From an uncultured Anaerolineae bacterium (GTDB taxonomy: Bacteria; Chloroflexota; Anaerolineae; Aggregatilineales; Phototrophicaceae): a stretch of 64,000 nucleotides of DNA. The translations under genes were made by a program, and so were the position numbers. The notes beneath the pieces are model-generated. The model was not told the DNA's origin and searched no databases. It saw only the letters and a list, made by a program, of their open reading frames with translations. The stretch covers positions 434,001-498,000 of the forward strand of contig CALKJO010000002.1 of the NCBI GenBank assembly GCA_937995825.1, written 5' to 3'. Of this stretch, positions 44,067 to 52,327 are shown one piece after another. How positions within the stretch are numbered: the stretch's first letter is position 1; each line of letters starts with the position of its first letter.

Positions 44067-45101
44067 CTAGAACTGCTCCAGAAAACGCAGATCGTTGCCC
44101 CAGAAATAGCGAATGTCCGGGATGGCGTGCCGCAGCAGCGTCATCCGTTCGGGTCCCATGCCGAAGGCGAACCCACTCCACACATCCGGGTCATAGCCGC
44201 CGTTGCGCAGCACCACCGGATGCACCATGCCGCTGCCGGCGATCTCCAGCCACCCGGTATACTTGCAGATGCGGCAGCCCGTGCCGCCGCACAAAAAACA
44301 TTCCACGTCCACTTCCATGCTCGGTTCCGTAAAGGGAAAATAGCTGGCGCGATAGCGCATCTTGGCATTCTGCCCAAACATCCGCTTGGCAAATTCGGCA
44401 ATCGTCCCTTTCAGATCGCTCATGCGGATGTGTTTGCCGACCGCCAGCCCCTCGACCTGATGGAACTGAATCTCGCTGCGGGCGGTGATCTGCTCGAAGC
44501 GGTAGCTCATGCCGGGCAGGATGATGCGGATCGGCTGTGTCCCTTCGCCGCCGAATTCGCGCATGGCGCGAATCTGACCCGGTGACGTGTGCGTCCGCAG
44601 AATCACGTTGGGCGTGGTGGTATGAAACGTATCCTGCATATCGCGCGCCGGATGGTGCGGCGGCATGTTGAGCAGGGTGAAGTTGGTGTCGTCGTCCTCG
44701 ACATCGCGCGAACGGTAGACCTGAAAGCCCATCTCCGCCCAAATTTCGTAAAAGCGCCGCAGCGTGTGCGTGGATGGATGCAGCCCGCCCATCTGACGCG
44801 GACGACCAGGCAGCGTCACGTCAATCGCGCCGCCCTCCAGGTCAGCGGCAAGCGCCTGCGCCTTGATCGACTCGGAGCGCCGCTGATATGCCTCCATCAG
44901 TGCGTCGCGGATGGCGTTGGCGCGCTTGCCGAAGTCAGCGCGTTCCTCTTTCGGGAGCGTCCCGACTGAGCGCACCAGCTCGATGACCACGCCTTTCTTG
45001 CCCAGATATTTCGCCTCCCAGGCATCGAGCGCCTCGCCGCTGGCGATCGAGTCGAGTTCTGCCGCTGCCTGCGCGTAGATCGTCTCCAACTGGCTCTGCA
45101 T
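44067..45101 (-). CDS. pheS: Phenylalanine-tRNA ligase, alpha subunit
   Basis: A 344-residue PheS. The N-terminal coiled-coil (about 1-90) precedes the class II catalytic core: GGLHPSTHTLRRFYEIWAEMGF, PARDMQDTFHTT, ILRTHTSPGQIRAM, the motif 2 region YRFEQITARSEIQFHQVEGLAVG, and motif 3 GFAFGMGPERMTLLRHAIPDIR. An insert with four cysteines (CFLCGGTGCRICKYTGW) is the zinc-binding-like segment seen in many bacterial PheS. AGAGG precedes ATG 45101. A terminator-like hairpin lies just upstream. Confidence 0.97.
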   Translation of the reverse strand: MQSQLETIYAQAAAELDSIASGEALDAWEAKYLGKKGVVIELVRSVGTLPKEERADFGKRANAIRDALMEAYQRRSESIKAQALAADLEGGAIDVTLPGRPRQMGGLHPSTHTLRRFYEIWAEMGFQVYRSRDVEDDDTNFTLLNMPPHHPARDMQDTFHTTTPNVILRTHTSPGQIRAMREFGGEGTQPIRIILPGMSYRFEQITARSEIQFHQVEGLAVGKHIRMSDLKGTIAEFAKRMFGQNAKMRYRASYFPFTEPSMEVDVECFLCGGTGCRICKYTGWLEIAGSGMVHPVVLRNGGYDPDVWSGFAFGMGPERMTLLRHAIPDIRYFWGNDLRFLEQF

Positions 45102-45117
45102 AGTTCGCCTCTCAATT

Positions 45118-45149
45118 AAAAAGCGCTCTCATCTCGGAGACGAGAGCGC
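45118..45149 (-). terminator. Hairpin with T5 just upstream of pheS (terminator or attenuator)
   Basis: On the minus strand GCGCTCTC (45149-45142) and GAGAGCGC (45130-45123) pair, with inner TCT/AGA, and TTTTT (45122-45118) follows. It ends 16 bases before ATG 45101, in the 143-base gap after rpsD. It may end the rpsD transcript, but its closeness to the pheS ribosome binding site also suits an attenuator. No T-box or Phe-rich leader peptide was found. Confidence 0.7.
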
Positions 45150-45244
45150 AATCATCACAATACACAGCCCCGCCAATCCGGAGTGGCAAGGGATGGATAT
45201 TGAGAACCACACCCAACACACACTACGCTCAGCACTTGCCGTGT

Positions 45245-45871
45245 CTAGGTCAAGCGGTTGTAAAACTCGATGATGAGCTGTTCCTGAACCGGCACGGGGA
45301 TTTCATCGCGCGGCGGCACGTACATCAGCGTCGCGCTGCGCGCGTTCTTGTCGACCGCCAGGTACGACAGGTTGAAAACCTGCCCCTCCATCGCCTCCAC
45401 CACGTGCGGATTCTGGCGCATCCTTTCGCTCACTGCAATGACATCGCCGGGCGCAACCTGATACGAGGGCAGATTGAGCCGCTTGCCGTTGACCGTGATA
45501 TGCCCATGCGTGACCAACTGGCGCGCTGCCCAGATGGTGGCGGCGAATCCAGCCCGGTAGACGAGGTTGTCCAGCCGCCGCTCCAGCAGCGCCAGCATGT
45601 TCGCCCCAGTGTTGCCCGGCTGACGCACAGCGCGCATGTAATAGCGGCGCATCTGACGTTCGCGGATGTTGAAGATGAACGATAATTTCTGCTTTTCGTT
45701 CAACTGCAAGCCGTAGTCGCTGCGCCGTCCGCTGCGGAAGGACTTTTCCTTGCCGTGATCGCCCGGCGGATAGCCGCGCTTCTCGACGATTTTCTGATAT
45801 TTCGGGCGCGGCATCAGCACTTCTCCGAAGCGTCGCTGCACCCGTGCTTTCGGTCCGTGATATGAACCCAT
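45245..45871 (-). CDS. rpsD: 30S ribosomal protein S4
   Basis: A 208-residue S4. GPKARVQRRFGEVLMPR opens the protein; DYGLQLNEKQKLSFIFNIRERQMRRYY, then GANMLALLERRLDNLVYRAGFAATIWAARQLVTHGHITVNG form the S4 RNA-binding domain. Family members that bind zinc carry four N-terminal cysteines; none are present here, so it is a zinc-free form. S4 starts assembly of the small subunit. The gene stands apart from the usual alpha-operon partners (rpsM, rpsK, rpoA). Confidence 0.97.
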   Translation of the reverse strand: MGSYHGPKARVQRRFGEVLMPRPKYQKIVEKRGYPPGDHGKEKSFRSGRRSDYGLQLNEKQKLSFIFNIRERQMRRYYMRAVRQPGNTGANMLALLERRLDNLVYRAGFAATIWAARQLVTHGHITVNGKRLNLPSYQVAPGDVIAVSERMRQNPHVVEAMEGQVFNLSYLAVDKNARSATLMYVPPRDEIPVPVQEQLIIEFYNRLT

Positions 45872-46089
45872 GTCGCTTTTTTAAACCTCAATGACGGGCT
45901 GGGCAGCAAACACCAATGCCCGCGCTGTTCGCTTCAGATAAAACAATTCTAAATTATAGACGGTTCCGCCGGCTTGAGTAGGGTGAGTTTTCACGCGCCT
46001 CATGACCGCACCTGCACGATCCCGCCTCTGTACCAGCGCGATAGAAAAGCGTATGATTGAAGGAGCGGCGCACTGATAAAGGTCGGAAT

Positions 46090-46887
46090 GTGAGTCCAGT
46101 TCTGTTATTGATCGTCGGGCTGGTCGCGGGAGTCGCGTCCGGCATGTTTGGCATTGGCGGCGGCGTGGTCATCGTGCCGGCGCTGGTCGCGTTGGGGATG
46201 GGGTTGCAGGCGGCGGTCGGCACGTCGCTGGCAGCGCTGCTCATGCCGGTCGGCATTTTCGCGGTCATCCAGTATTACCGGGCGGGCAAGCTGCGCCTGC
46301 CGATTGCCATCCCGATAGCCGTCGGCTTGATCGGCGGCGGAATCGTCGGCGCGGAGATCGCGCTGGGGCTGGACACCGCAACCCTTCAGCGGCTCTACGG
46401 CTTCTTCCTGCTCTACGCGAGCTGGCGCTTCATGGAGCCGCGCAAATGGCTTGCCCAATTTCGCGATCCCGCCGCCGCGCCCGCTGCCCATGCCGAGTCC
46501 GGTGGGGAAACGGCGGTTTCCTGGATCGTCCTGCTCGGCGTTGGACTCGGCGCAGGCGTCCTGTCCGGCATGTTCGGCATCGGCGGCGGCATCGTCATCG
46601 TGCCGATCCTGGTCGGCGTGCTGCGCTTCGATCAGAAAGTCGCCGTTGGCACGTCGCTGGGCGCGCTCCTGCTGCCCGTCGGACTGGGCGGAGTCAGCCG
46701 CTACTACGCCGAAGGGCTGCTCGACATCGGCGCGGCGGCGGCGGTCGCTGTCGGGCTGGTGCTTGGCTCATTCGGCGGCGCCAAGCTGGCGCTCGGACTG
46801 CCCTCAGCGACCGTCAAGCGCCTGTATGGGATTTTCCTGCTGTTTATCGCAGCGCGCTTCATCCTCCCGGATGCGTTCGGCGTGTGA
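46090..46887 (+). CDS. TauE/SafE-family membrane transporter
   Basis: A 265-residue membrane protein with about eight helices in two homologous halves. Each half has the family repeat: GVASGMFGIGGGVVIVPALV followed by AVGTSLAALLMPVG, and GVLSGMFGIGGGIVIVPILV followed by AVGTSLGALLLPVG. The family exports sulfite, sulfonates or organosulfur acids. GTG 46090 is chosen because AAAGG lies 7-8 bases before it and the mature first helix starts there; an in-frame TTG at 46057 is an alternative. It stands alone. Confidence 0.9.
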   Translation: MSPVLLLIVGLVAGVASGMFGIGGGVVIVPALVALGMGLQAAVGTSLAALLMPVGIFAVIQYYRAGKLRLPIAIPIAVGLIGGGIVGAEIALGLDTATLQRLYGFFLLYASWRFMEPRKWLAQFRDPAAAPAAHAESGGETAVSWIVLLGVGLGAGVLSGMFGIGGGIVIVPILVGVLRFDQKVAVGTSLGALLLPVGLGGVSRYYAEGLLDIGAAAAVAVGLVLGSFGGAKLALGLPSATVKRLYGIFLLFIAARFILPDAFGV

Positions 46888-46889
46888 GG

Positions 46890-47159
46890 TCAGGGATGGG
46901 TCTCCAGTTCCACCCGAACAACCGCGCCAAAGCGCTTGAGACAGTCGCTCAACACTGACCATGTGAGTGAGAAACCGGGCGAGTCACCCGCGCCAATAGA
47001 GCCAAGAACATCAAGCAGGGTCTCCTCATCCGGCTGGTCGGTCTCGCTCTCGCTGAGCTGAATGAACGCTGCCTCTGCCCACGCGATGAATTCATCTTCA
47101 GTGAGGGAGCCATTTAGATAGGCAAGGATATGGTCGATAACGTCAGCCCGTGTGATCAT
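46890..47159 (-). CDS. Small acidic protein coupled to a broken gene
   Basis: An 89-residue, mostly helical acidic protein (ITRADVIDHILAYLNGSLTEDEFIAWAEAAFIQLSE..). I do not recognise a named domain. Its ATG (47159) overlaps the stop of the frameshifted gene upstream in an ATGA arrangement, so the pair was a translationally coupled two-gene unit like a toxin-antitoxin or effector-immunity pair. It still looks intact. The stop is 3 bases from the convergent TauE/SafE gene end. Confidence 0.6.
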   Translation of the reverse strand: MITRADVIDHILAYLNGSLTEDEFIAWAEAAFIQLSESETDQPDEETLLDVLGSIGAGDSPGFSLTWSVLSDCLKRFGAVVRVELETHP

Positions 47160-47382
47160 GGATTTTCACTTTCAACTATTTCATGTCCGGTGTCATCAGG
47201 ATATTTCTGATGTCTGGCAATTAGGTTCCCATCATCGGCATAAATCTCCAGCATCCGCGTCCTTGACGTATCGAGCGTAATTCTTCACCCTGCCTTTTGA
47301 CAATTCGATAATACCGCCTTCCCCCGCCTGGCAGCTCATCCCAGTTGGGAAACCGGCGCTCATCTTGTTCTCTGGTTGCCAT
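47156..47382 (-). pseudogene. Frameshifted small gene, partner of the 89-residue protein
   Basis: From ATG 47382 the first frame gives MATREQDERRFPNWDELPGG-GRRYYRIV. The next frame gives NYARYVKDADAG, and the third gives TRMLEIYADDGNLIARHQKY-PDDTGHEIVESENP with a stop at 47158-47156. Joined, they match a family of about 75-residue proteins seen in cyanobacteria and Chloroflexota (NW..LP.GGR.Y......ARYVKEVD....F.QEIYD..G.L.E.H.KYP.DTGH), as I remember it. Two +1 shifts are needed, so it is a pseudogene or has sequence errors. The function is unknown. Confidence 0.65.
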
Positions 47383-47385
47383 CGA

Positions 47386-48687
47386 TCAGGACTCGCCCCG
47401 CCGCACGATCACGATCTCCTGCTTCACATACGCGCGCGCGCCATCCTCAATGTCCTGATGCACGTGCATTCCGGGTCCGATCTGCGCATTTTCGCCGACC
47501 TTGACCCCCGGCATCGTCATCACATCGACCGCCAGAAACGCCCCACGCCCGATGATCGCGCCGAGCTTGTCCCGCCCAGTATCGATCTTCTGCCCCTTGA
47601 CCCGGCATGACACGCTGCCTCGGTCGATGCGCAGATTCGCCGTCGTGCAGCCCGCCGAGAAGTTCACCCCCGACGCGAACACCGAGTCCAAAACGCGGCA
47701 GGCGTGCATATCCACGCCATCCGCGACATAGCTGCGCGCGACCTCCGTCGTGAAGCCGACGTTGCAGCGATCCAGCACCATCGAACTGCGCACCAGCGCA
47801 TTGTTGCCGACAATCGTCCCCGCCCCGATATACGCCGGTCCGACGATCCCCGCCCCTGCGAACACCCGCGCCCCCGCCCCGATATAGACATTGCCGCTGA
47901 TCGTCGCGGTGGGGGCGATCTTCGCCGTCGGATCGACCTGCTGACCGTCGATCTGGTTCAGGAAGTGATTCATGATGTCCAGCACATGCCAGGGATACTT
48001 GAGCGCATTCCATGCGCCGCGATACGTGACCGCTTTGAAGACCGCGCGCTTCATCAGCGCGTCCATCGCCCGCTCGTAGTGATCGTCCGAGGTCAGATCG
48101 CGGGCATATTCGGCGCGGATCGCGTCAAACAGCGCGCCCGCGCGCGGAAACAGATGCGCGACGATATTGACCAGCTTCGATGGGCGCTTGTCCGCGCCGG
48201 GCTTTTCGATGATGCCGGTCAGCCGGTCGCCATCGACGATCAGATAGCCGCCGGGGAAATACTCCTCGCGTTCGCTTCCTGCCACATACGCCGCTGATGG
48301 ATCAGCCGCGAAGCCATCCAGGATCGCCCGATGCAGCCAGTCGTCCACCACGTCATGTACCTGATTGATATACAGCGCGGCGTCCGGCGGGATCAGATCG
48401 GCCGCGCGCAGGATCGCGTCCCCCATGCCGTTCGGCTCCGGCTGCACCGCCACCCGCACGCGCAGCGGCAGATCGGCGGTCAGCGCCTCGATGTCGGCGT
48501 GGTTATCGGGATTGCCGACGATCACCACGTCGGTAAAGCCGAGCGCCTGATAGCGCCTGAGCTGGCTGATCAGCAGCGGCTCGGCGGGCGCGCTCGATCC
48601 GAAGCGGATGAGCGACTTTTCGCGCAGGGGCCACATGCGCGACGACGCCCCGCCCGCGAGAATCAACAGATGTGGGTGAATAGACAT
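47386..48687 (-). CDS. Sugar-phosphate nucleotidyltransferase with left-handed beta-helix domain
   Basis: A 433-residue two-domain protein. The N-terminal NTP-transferase domain has LLILAGGASSRMWPLREKSLI, the G(G)xxxRMxP..K motif of mannose-1-phosphate guanylyltransferases and GlmU-like enzymes, then PNGMGDAILRA and GIIEKPGADKRPS. From about residue 250 hexapeptide repeats form a left-handed beta-helix (VYIGAGARVFAGAGIVGPAYIGAGTIVGNNALVRSSMVL..). The pairing suggests synthesis of a nucleotide sugar with a regulatory or acyltransferase-like second domain. The exact sugar is undecided. GGGG 8 bases before ATG 48687 supports the start. Confidence 0.85.
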   Translation of the reverse strand: MSIHPHLLILAGGASSRMWPLREKSLIRFGSSAPAEPLLISQLRRYQALGFTDVVIVGNPDNHADIEALTADLPLRVRVAVQPEPNGMGDAILRAADLIPPDAALYINQVHDVVDDWLHRAILDGFAADPSAAYVAGSEREEYFPGGYLIVDGDRLTGIIEKPGADKRPSKLVNIVAHLFPRAGALFDAIRAEYARDLTSDDHYERAMDALMKRAVFKAVTYRGAWNALKYPWHVLDIMNHFLNQIDGQQVDPTAKIAPTATISGNVYIGAGARVFAGAGIVGPAYIGAGTIVGNNALVRSSMVLDRCNVGFTTEVARSYVADGVDMHACRVLDSVFASGVNFSAGCTTANLRIDRGSVSCRVKGQKIDTGRDKLGAIIGRGAFLAVDVMTMPGVKVGENAQIGPGMHVHQDIEDGARAYVKQEIVIVRRGES

Positions 48688-48759
48688 GGCGAATCCCCTT
48701 CAATTGCGGTCATAATGGTCATTAAGTGTAGCAAAGCGTGTGAGAGGCGTAAACGGGCG

Positions 48760-49962
48760 ATGAAAAAGCACTGGATCGGCTGGATCGGCGCGCTGCTGCT
48801 GATGGCGTCGGCGGTCAGCGCGCAGCAGGGGAGCTTCACGCCGTCCGGCGACATTTTCTACGGCGAGGCGATCGGCGACCGTATCGACGATGAGCGCTTT
48901 TTCGACGCCTGGCGCTTCTTCGCCCGCGCCAATGACATCTTCATGATCCGTATGAGCGCGTCAGACGGACTTGCCCCGCTGATCGGCGTGCTGAGTCCGG
49001 GCGGCGAGCTGCTCGTCACCAGCGGCGACACGCCTCCCAACGGCGAAGCAACCGCCCGCTTCACCGCGCCGACGGAGGGCTTCTACCTGATCATCGCAAC
49101 TCGCATGGGCAACGAAAACGGCGACACGGTCGGCGCCTACACCCTGCGCATCGACTGGCTCAACGCCCCGCCGACGCGCGATCCGGCATATCAGGATGTC
49201 CTCTTCGACTGCGCCGGTCAGCCCGCCGCAACCACGCTCACCCTGCTGCTCTATCCCGATCCGGGTGTCGCCCTGACCGTCCGCGCCTACGGCATCGACG
49301 GCTTTGATCCGGCGCTGGCATATCAGTACCGTGTCAGCGGCGAGTCGGGCTGTATCACCGCGCCCGCGCCCGACGGCGATGTCATCATCTTCCCCGGCAG
49401 TCCCCCGCGCATCACCAGCCCTGACTTTCCGTCCGCCGCGCTGACGACTCCGCCGAGCGACAACTTCTCCGAGGTTCGCATCGTGCTAGGCGGCTTGAAT
49501 GATGCGCCGGGGCGCTTCATGCTGGTCGTGGCTGGACTGCGCATCAGCCAGACTGCGCCGACCGATGATCGCGGCGTCCCCATCCCGATTGACCGAGATG
49601 ATCTGTGGATACGCATGGGTCCCCGCGTCTCAACCAACCCGCAGGGGATCGCGGTCTACATGGTCGCGGCGGATGGGGCGCGCCTCGATCCATTCATGCG
49701 CCCGTTTGGACAGGAAGCGGGCTGCGACGATGCCGGGCGGCGCGCCGCCGCCGGGCGTAACTGCGCCGATGTGCCGGCGATCACCGGCGCGGGAGCCGCG
49801 CTCTCTGACGGGCTGCGCTATCAGGCGGGCCGCTTCGATGCCGGGCAGATCATCCCCCCAGGCGACACCCAGCCTTACGTCTACACCCTGACCACGCTCA
49901 ACCGCAGCACCTACGGCGATTACGCCGTGATCATCCTCGGCGAACTCCCGCCGCGCCGCTGA
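48760..49962 (+). CDS. Secreted beta-rich protein with PPC-like domain
   Basis: A 400-residue protein with a signal peptide (HWIGWIGALLLMASAVSAQ). Residues about 25-125 (GDRIDDERFFDAWRFFARANDIFMIRMSAS.., EGFYLIIATRMGNENGDTVGAYTLRI) match the bacterial pre-peptidase C-terminal (PPC) fold. A second similar region follows (49400-49550, then IWIRMGPRVSTNPQGIAVYMVA). Such domains occur in secreted peptidases and adhesins, but no catalytic part is present. ATG 48760 is taken because the signal peptide starts there. Confidence 0.72.
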   Translation: MKKHWIGWIGALLLMASAVSAQQGSFTPSGDIFYGEAIGDRIDDERFFDAWRFFARANDIFMIRMSASDGLAPLIGVLSPGGELLVTSGDTPPNGEATARFTAPTEGFYLIIATRMGNENGDTVGAYTLRIDWLNAPPTRDPAYQDVLFDCAGQPAATTLTLLLYPDPGVALTVRAYGIDGFDPALAYQYRVSGESGCITAPAPDGDVIIFPGSPPRITSPDFPSAALTTPPSDNFSEVRIVLGGLNDAPGRFMLVVAGLRISQTAPTDDRGVPIPIDRDDLWIRMGPRVSTNPQGIAVYMVAADGARLDPFMRPFGQEAGCDDAGRRAAAGRNCADVPAITGAGAALSDGLRYQAGRFDAGQIIPPGDTQPYVYTLTTLNRSTYGDYAVIILGELPPRR

Positions 49963-49968
49963 GCGCGA

Positions 49969-50370
49969 TCAGCCGCCCTTCGTCACCTTTATTGGGCGGA
50001 TTTTATACATCACCCGCTGCTCTTTGCCGCGCATCTGCGGCATCGAGGCGTAATAATCCGGCTGATTGCGATACTTCGCGCTCAGCCGGTGGATATGCTC
50101 CAGCCCAGCGCTTTCATCGATCTCGACGACTTCCCCGCGCACTTCCAGCCAGCGATAGCCGTTGTCCGGGTCAAGCGCCATGATCGTCACCTTGCGGTTG
50201 CGGCGCATGTTCCTGTCCTTCTGGCGTCCGGCGGCGGAATTGACGCGCAGAAATTCGCCGTCATAATCGACCCATACCGGCGTCACCTGCGGCTGTCCAT
50301 CCGGCAGCACCGTCGCCAGCGAGACGATCACTGGACGTTCGAGTAAGTCTTTGTGCGAGTCTGGAATCAT
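49969..50370 (-). CDS. PPOX-type flavin/F420-binding split-barrel protein
   Basis: A 133-residue protein of the pyridoxamine 5'-phosphate oxidase-like fold. It has the pattern of the small PPOX-class group: VIVSLATVLPDGQPQVTPVWVDYDGEFLRVNSAAGRQKDRNMRRNRKVTIMALDP and WLEVRGEVVEIDE. Members use F420 or FMN and reduce various substrates. ATG 50370 is chosen over 50376 because AAGG lies 6 bases before it. The Chloroflexota context makes F420 possible but unproven. Confidence 0.85.
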   Translation of the reverse strand: MIPDSHKDLLERPVIVSLATVLPDGQPQVTPVWVDYDGEFLRVNSAAGRQKDRNMRRNRKVTIMALDPDNGYRWLEVRGEVVEIDESAGLEHIHRLSAKYRNQPDYYASMPQMRGKEQRVMYKIRPIKVTKGG

Positions 50371-50404
50371 CCTCATCCTTGCTGTGAGCCAAACATGCCC
50401 GAAA

Positions 50405-51313
50405 TCATCCCTTCACCGCGCCGAAGGTCAGCCCGCGCACGATGAAGCGCTGCACCAGCAGCGACATCAGCACCGGCAGCGCGACCGCAATGATCATGCG
50501 CGTGGACACGAAATTGAACATGATCCCGCGCACCGAGTCCGTGCCTGCCACCAGCATCGGGTAGGGCTTCCATTCCCGATTGGTCAGCACGCTGGCGAAG
50601 AGATATTCATTCCATGCGAAGGCGAAGCAGATGATGGCGGACGCCACCAGCGCCGGCGTCGCCAGCGGCAGGACGATGCGCGCGAACACGCCGAATTCGC
50701 TTGCCCCGTCCACCAGTGCCGCTTCGCGCAGCTCCGATGGAAAATCGGCGAAATAGTCGCGCATGATCAGCACGGCGAACGGCAGGGTGAAGGTGGTGTT
50801 GATGATGACCATCCCAGGCAGTGTGTCGATCAGCCGCAGATCGCGAAACAGCAGCACAAACGGGATGACCGTCGCAATCGGCGGCAGGAAGCGCTGCGAC
50901 AGAAACCACGATACCAGGTTGCGATTGCCGATGCCATATTTGAAGCGCGCCAGCCCATACCCTGCCAGCGTCCCCAGCGTGGTTGCCAGCAAACACGCGC
51001 CGCTGGCGATCAGCGCGCTGTTGCGCAGCGCCTTGAATGTCTCCGCGCCGCCGCTGACAAATTCCTGCTGCCAGTTGATCAGTGTCGGTTGGTACTGCAA
51101 GAAGGGGATGACTGTCCCATCAATCGAATCGAGCTGGGTCTTGAACGACGTGGTGAGCGCGAACAGAAACGGCGTCAGCGCGAACGCGGTCATGAACAGC
51201 GCCGCGATCATCAGCGCGATCCGCCCTAACCGGAGATGGGGCAGGACAGCGCGCTGCGCTGCGTCAGCAGCGGAGGCAGAAGAGAGCGGTCGAGTCTGGG
51301 TAGGTGCGGACAT
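50405..51313 (-). CDS. ABC transporter permease, MalG type (polyol importer-like)
   Basis: A 302-residue CUT1 permease. After a soluble N-terminus the helix LGRIALMIAALFMTAFALTPFLFALTTSFK begins the fold. The segment FLSQRFLPPIATVIPFVLLFRDLRLIDT is typical of the polyol subgroup (mannitol/sorbitol/xylitol permeases). The EAA loop is EAALVDGASEFGVFARIVLP, and FAFAWNEYLFASVL follows. It is the last gene of the fourth importer operon. GAGG about 10 bases before ATG 51313 is the ribosome binding site. Confidence 0.9.
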   Translation of the reverse strand: MSAPTQTRPLSSASAADAAQRAVLPHLRLGRIALMIAALFMTAFALTPFLFALTTSFKTQLDSIDGTVIPFLQYQPTLINWQQEFVSGGAETFKALRNSALIASGACLLATTLGTLAGYGLARFKYGIGNRNLVSWFLSQRFLPPIATVIPFVLLFRDLRLIDTLPGMVIINTTFTLPFAVLIMRDYFADFPSELREAALVDGASEFGVFARIVLPLATPALVASAIICFAFAWNEYLFASVLTNREWKPYPMLVAGTDSVRGIMFNFVSTRMIIAVALPVLMSLLVQRFIVRGLTFGAVKG

Positions 51314-51342
51314 AAGCTAGCACACCTCAGCTAAAATCAGTT

Positions 51343-52218
51343 TTACTCAAAACGCGCGCGCACGCGCCAAAAATAGAGGCTGGAGATGATGATCGCCACG
51401 ATCACCACCAGCCACGACAGCGCCGACGCCGTGCCGAGCTGAAATGACCCCCGCAGCCCCGTCTCGTAGATGTAAAAATTATAGGTCTGCGTCACCGATC
51501 CCGGACCGCCGCGCGTCAGTGTGACCGGAATATCCAGGATTTTGATCGTCTCGACCAGCCGCAGCAGCACCACCGTCCCCATCGCCGGCGCGATCAGCGG
51601 CAGCGTGATGTAGCGGAACAGGCTGATGTTGTTTTTCGTGTCCAGCCGCGCCGATTCATACAGATCATCCGGGATCGCCTGCATCGCCGCCAGCACGATG
51701 ATGAACACGAACGGCGTCCACTGCCAGACATCCGTCAGCAGCACCGCCGCCCGCGCCGCCAGCGGATCGGTGATCCAGTTGACCCTGCCCAGCCCCAGCC
51801 CTTGCAGGATGTTGTTGACCGGTCCATTGGCTTCGTTGAAAATGATGACGCCCAAAAAGCCGACCGCCACCGGCGCAGCGAACAGCGGCATCGTCAGCAC
51901 GGCGCGCATCTGCCGCAGCAGCGGCAGATCGTGGTTGAACACCCAGGCGACCGCCGTGCCGAAAACAATCGTCAGAGTGGTGCTGCCGATCACCAGGATC
52001 ACGCTAAAGCCGGCTGTGCTGGCGGCTTTCTCGTCGCCGCCGCCGCCATCCAGATTCAAAATCCGAGCGTAGTTCGCCAGCCCGACGAACTGCGGATCGC
52101 GCCCCAGGCGAAAATTAGTCGTGCTGAGATAGAGCGAGTAGATCAGCGGAAATAAGGTGAACAGCAGCACCCAGATGACGCCCGGCATCAGGAAAAAGTA
52201 TTTGGCTTTCACTTTCAT
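51343..52218 (-). CDS. ABC transporter permease, MalF type (polyol importer-like)
   Basis: A 291-residue CUT1 permease with six helices. YFFLMPGVIWVLLFTLFPLIYSLYLS opens the fold; LLRQMRAVLTMPLFAAPVAVGFLGVIIFNEANGPVNNIL and the loop EsARLDTKNNISLFRYITLPLIAP follow. In that loop the usual Asp-Gly pair of the EAA motif reads DTKNN, a mild deviation. VTLTRGGPGSVTQTYNFYIYETG is the late conserved stretch. It pairs with the downstream MalG-type permease and the upstream binding protein. Confidence 0.89.
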   Translation of the reverse strand: MKVKAKYFFLMPGVIWVLLFTLFPLIYSLYLSTTNFRLGRDPQFVGLANYARILNLDGGGGDEKAASTAGFSVILVIGSTTLTIVFGTAVAWVFNHDLPLLRQMRAVLTMPLFAAPVAVGFLGVIIFNEANGPVNNILQGLGLGRVNWITDPLAARAAVLLTDVWQWTPFVFIIVLAAMQAIPDDLYESARLDTKNNISLFRYITLPLIAPAMGTVVLLRLVETIKILDIPVTLTRGGPGSVTQTYNFYIYETGLRGSFQLGTASALSWLVVIVAIIISSLYFWRVRARFE

Positions 52219-52265
52219 CCGTCTTCGCCAATCTCTTTTTTTATAAATACCCTCTCTGCCAGTGG

Positions 52266-52303
52266 GCTGCCTGCGCCCTCAGCGGCGTGAGCGCGCAGGC
52301 AGC
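52266..52303 (-). terminator. 11-bp hairpin between binding-protein and permease genes
   Basis: GCTGCCTGCGC (52266-52276) pairs perfectly with GCGCAGGCAGC (52293-52303) around a 16-base loop, 25 bases after the binding-protein stop. No T tract follows directly, so it is more likely a 3'-end stabilising hairpin or a processing site than a full terminator. Confidence 0.55.
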
Positions 52304-52327
52304 GCCGTGCAGATCGAGATGTTTGTT

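Noticed and set aside
45102..45244. T-box riboswitch before pheS
   Set aside because: No AGGGTGGNACCGCG-like core and the gap is too short for the usual T-box stems; only a terminator-like hairpin remains.
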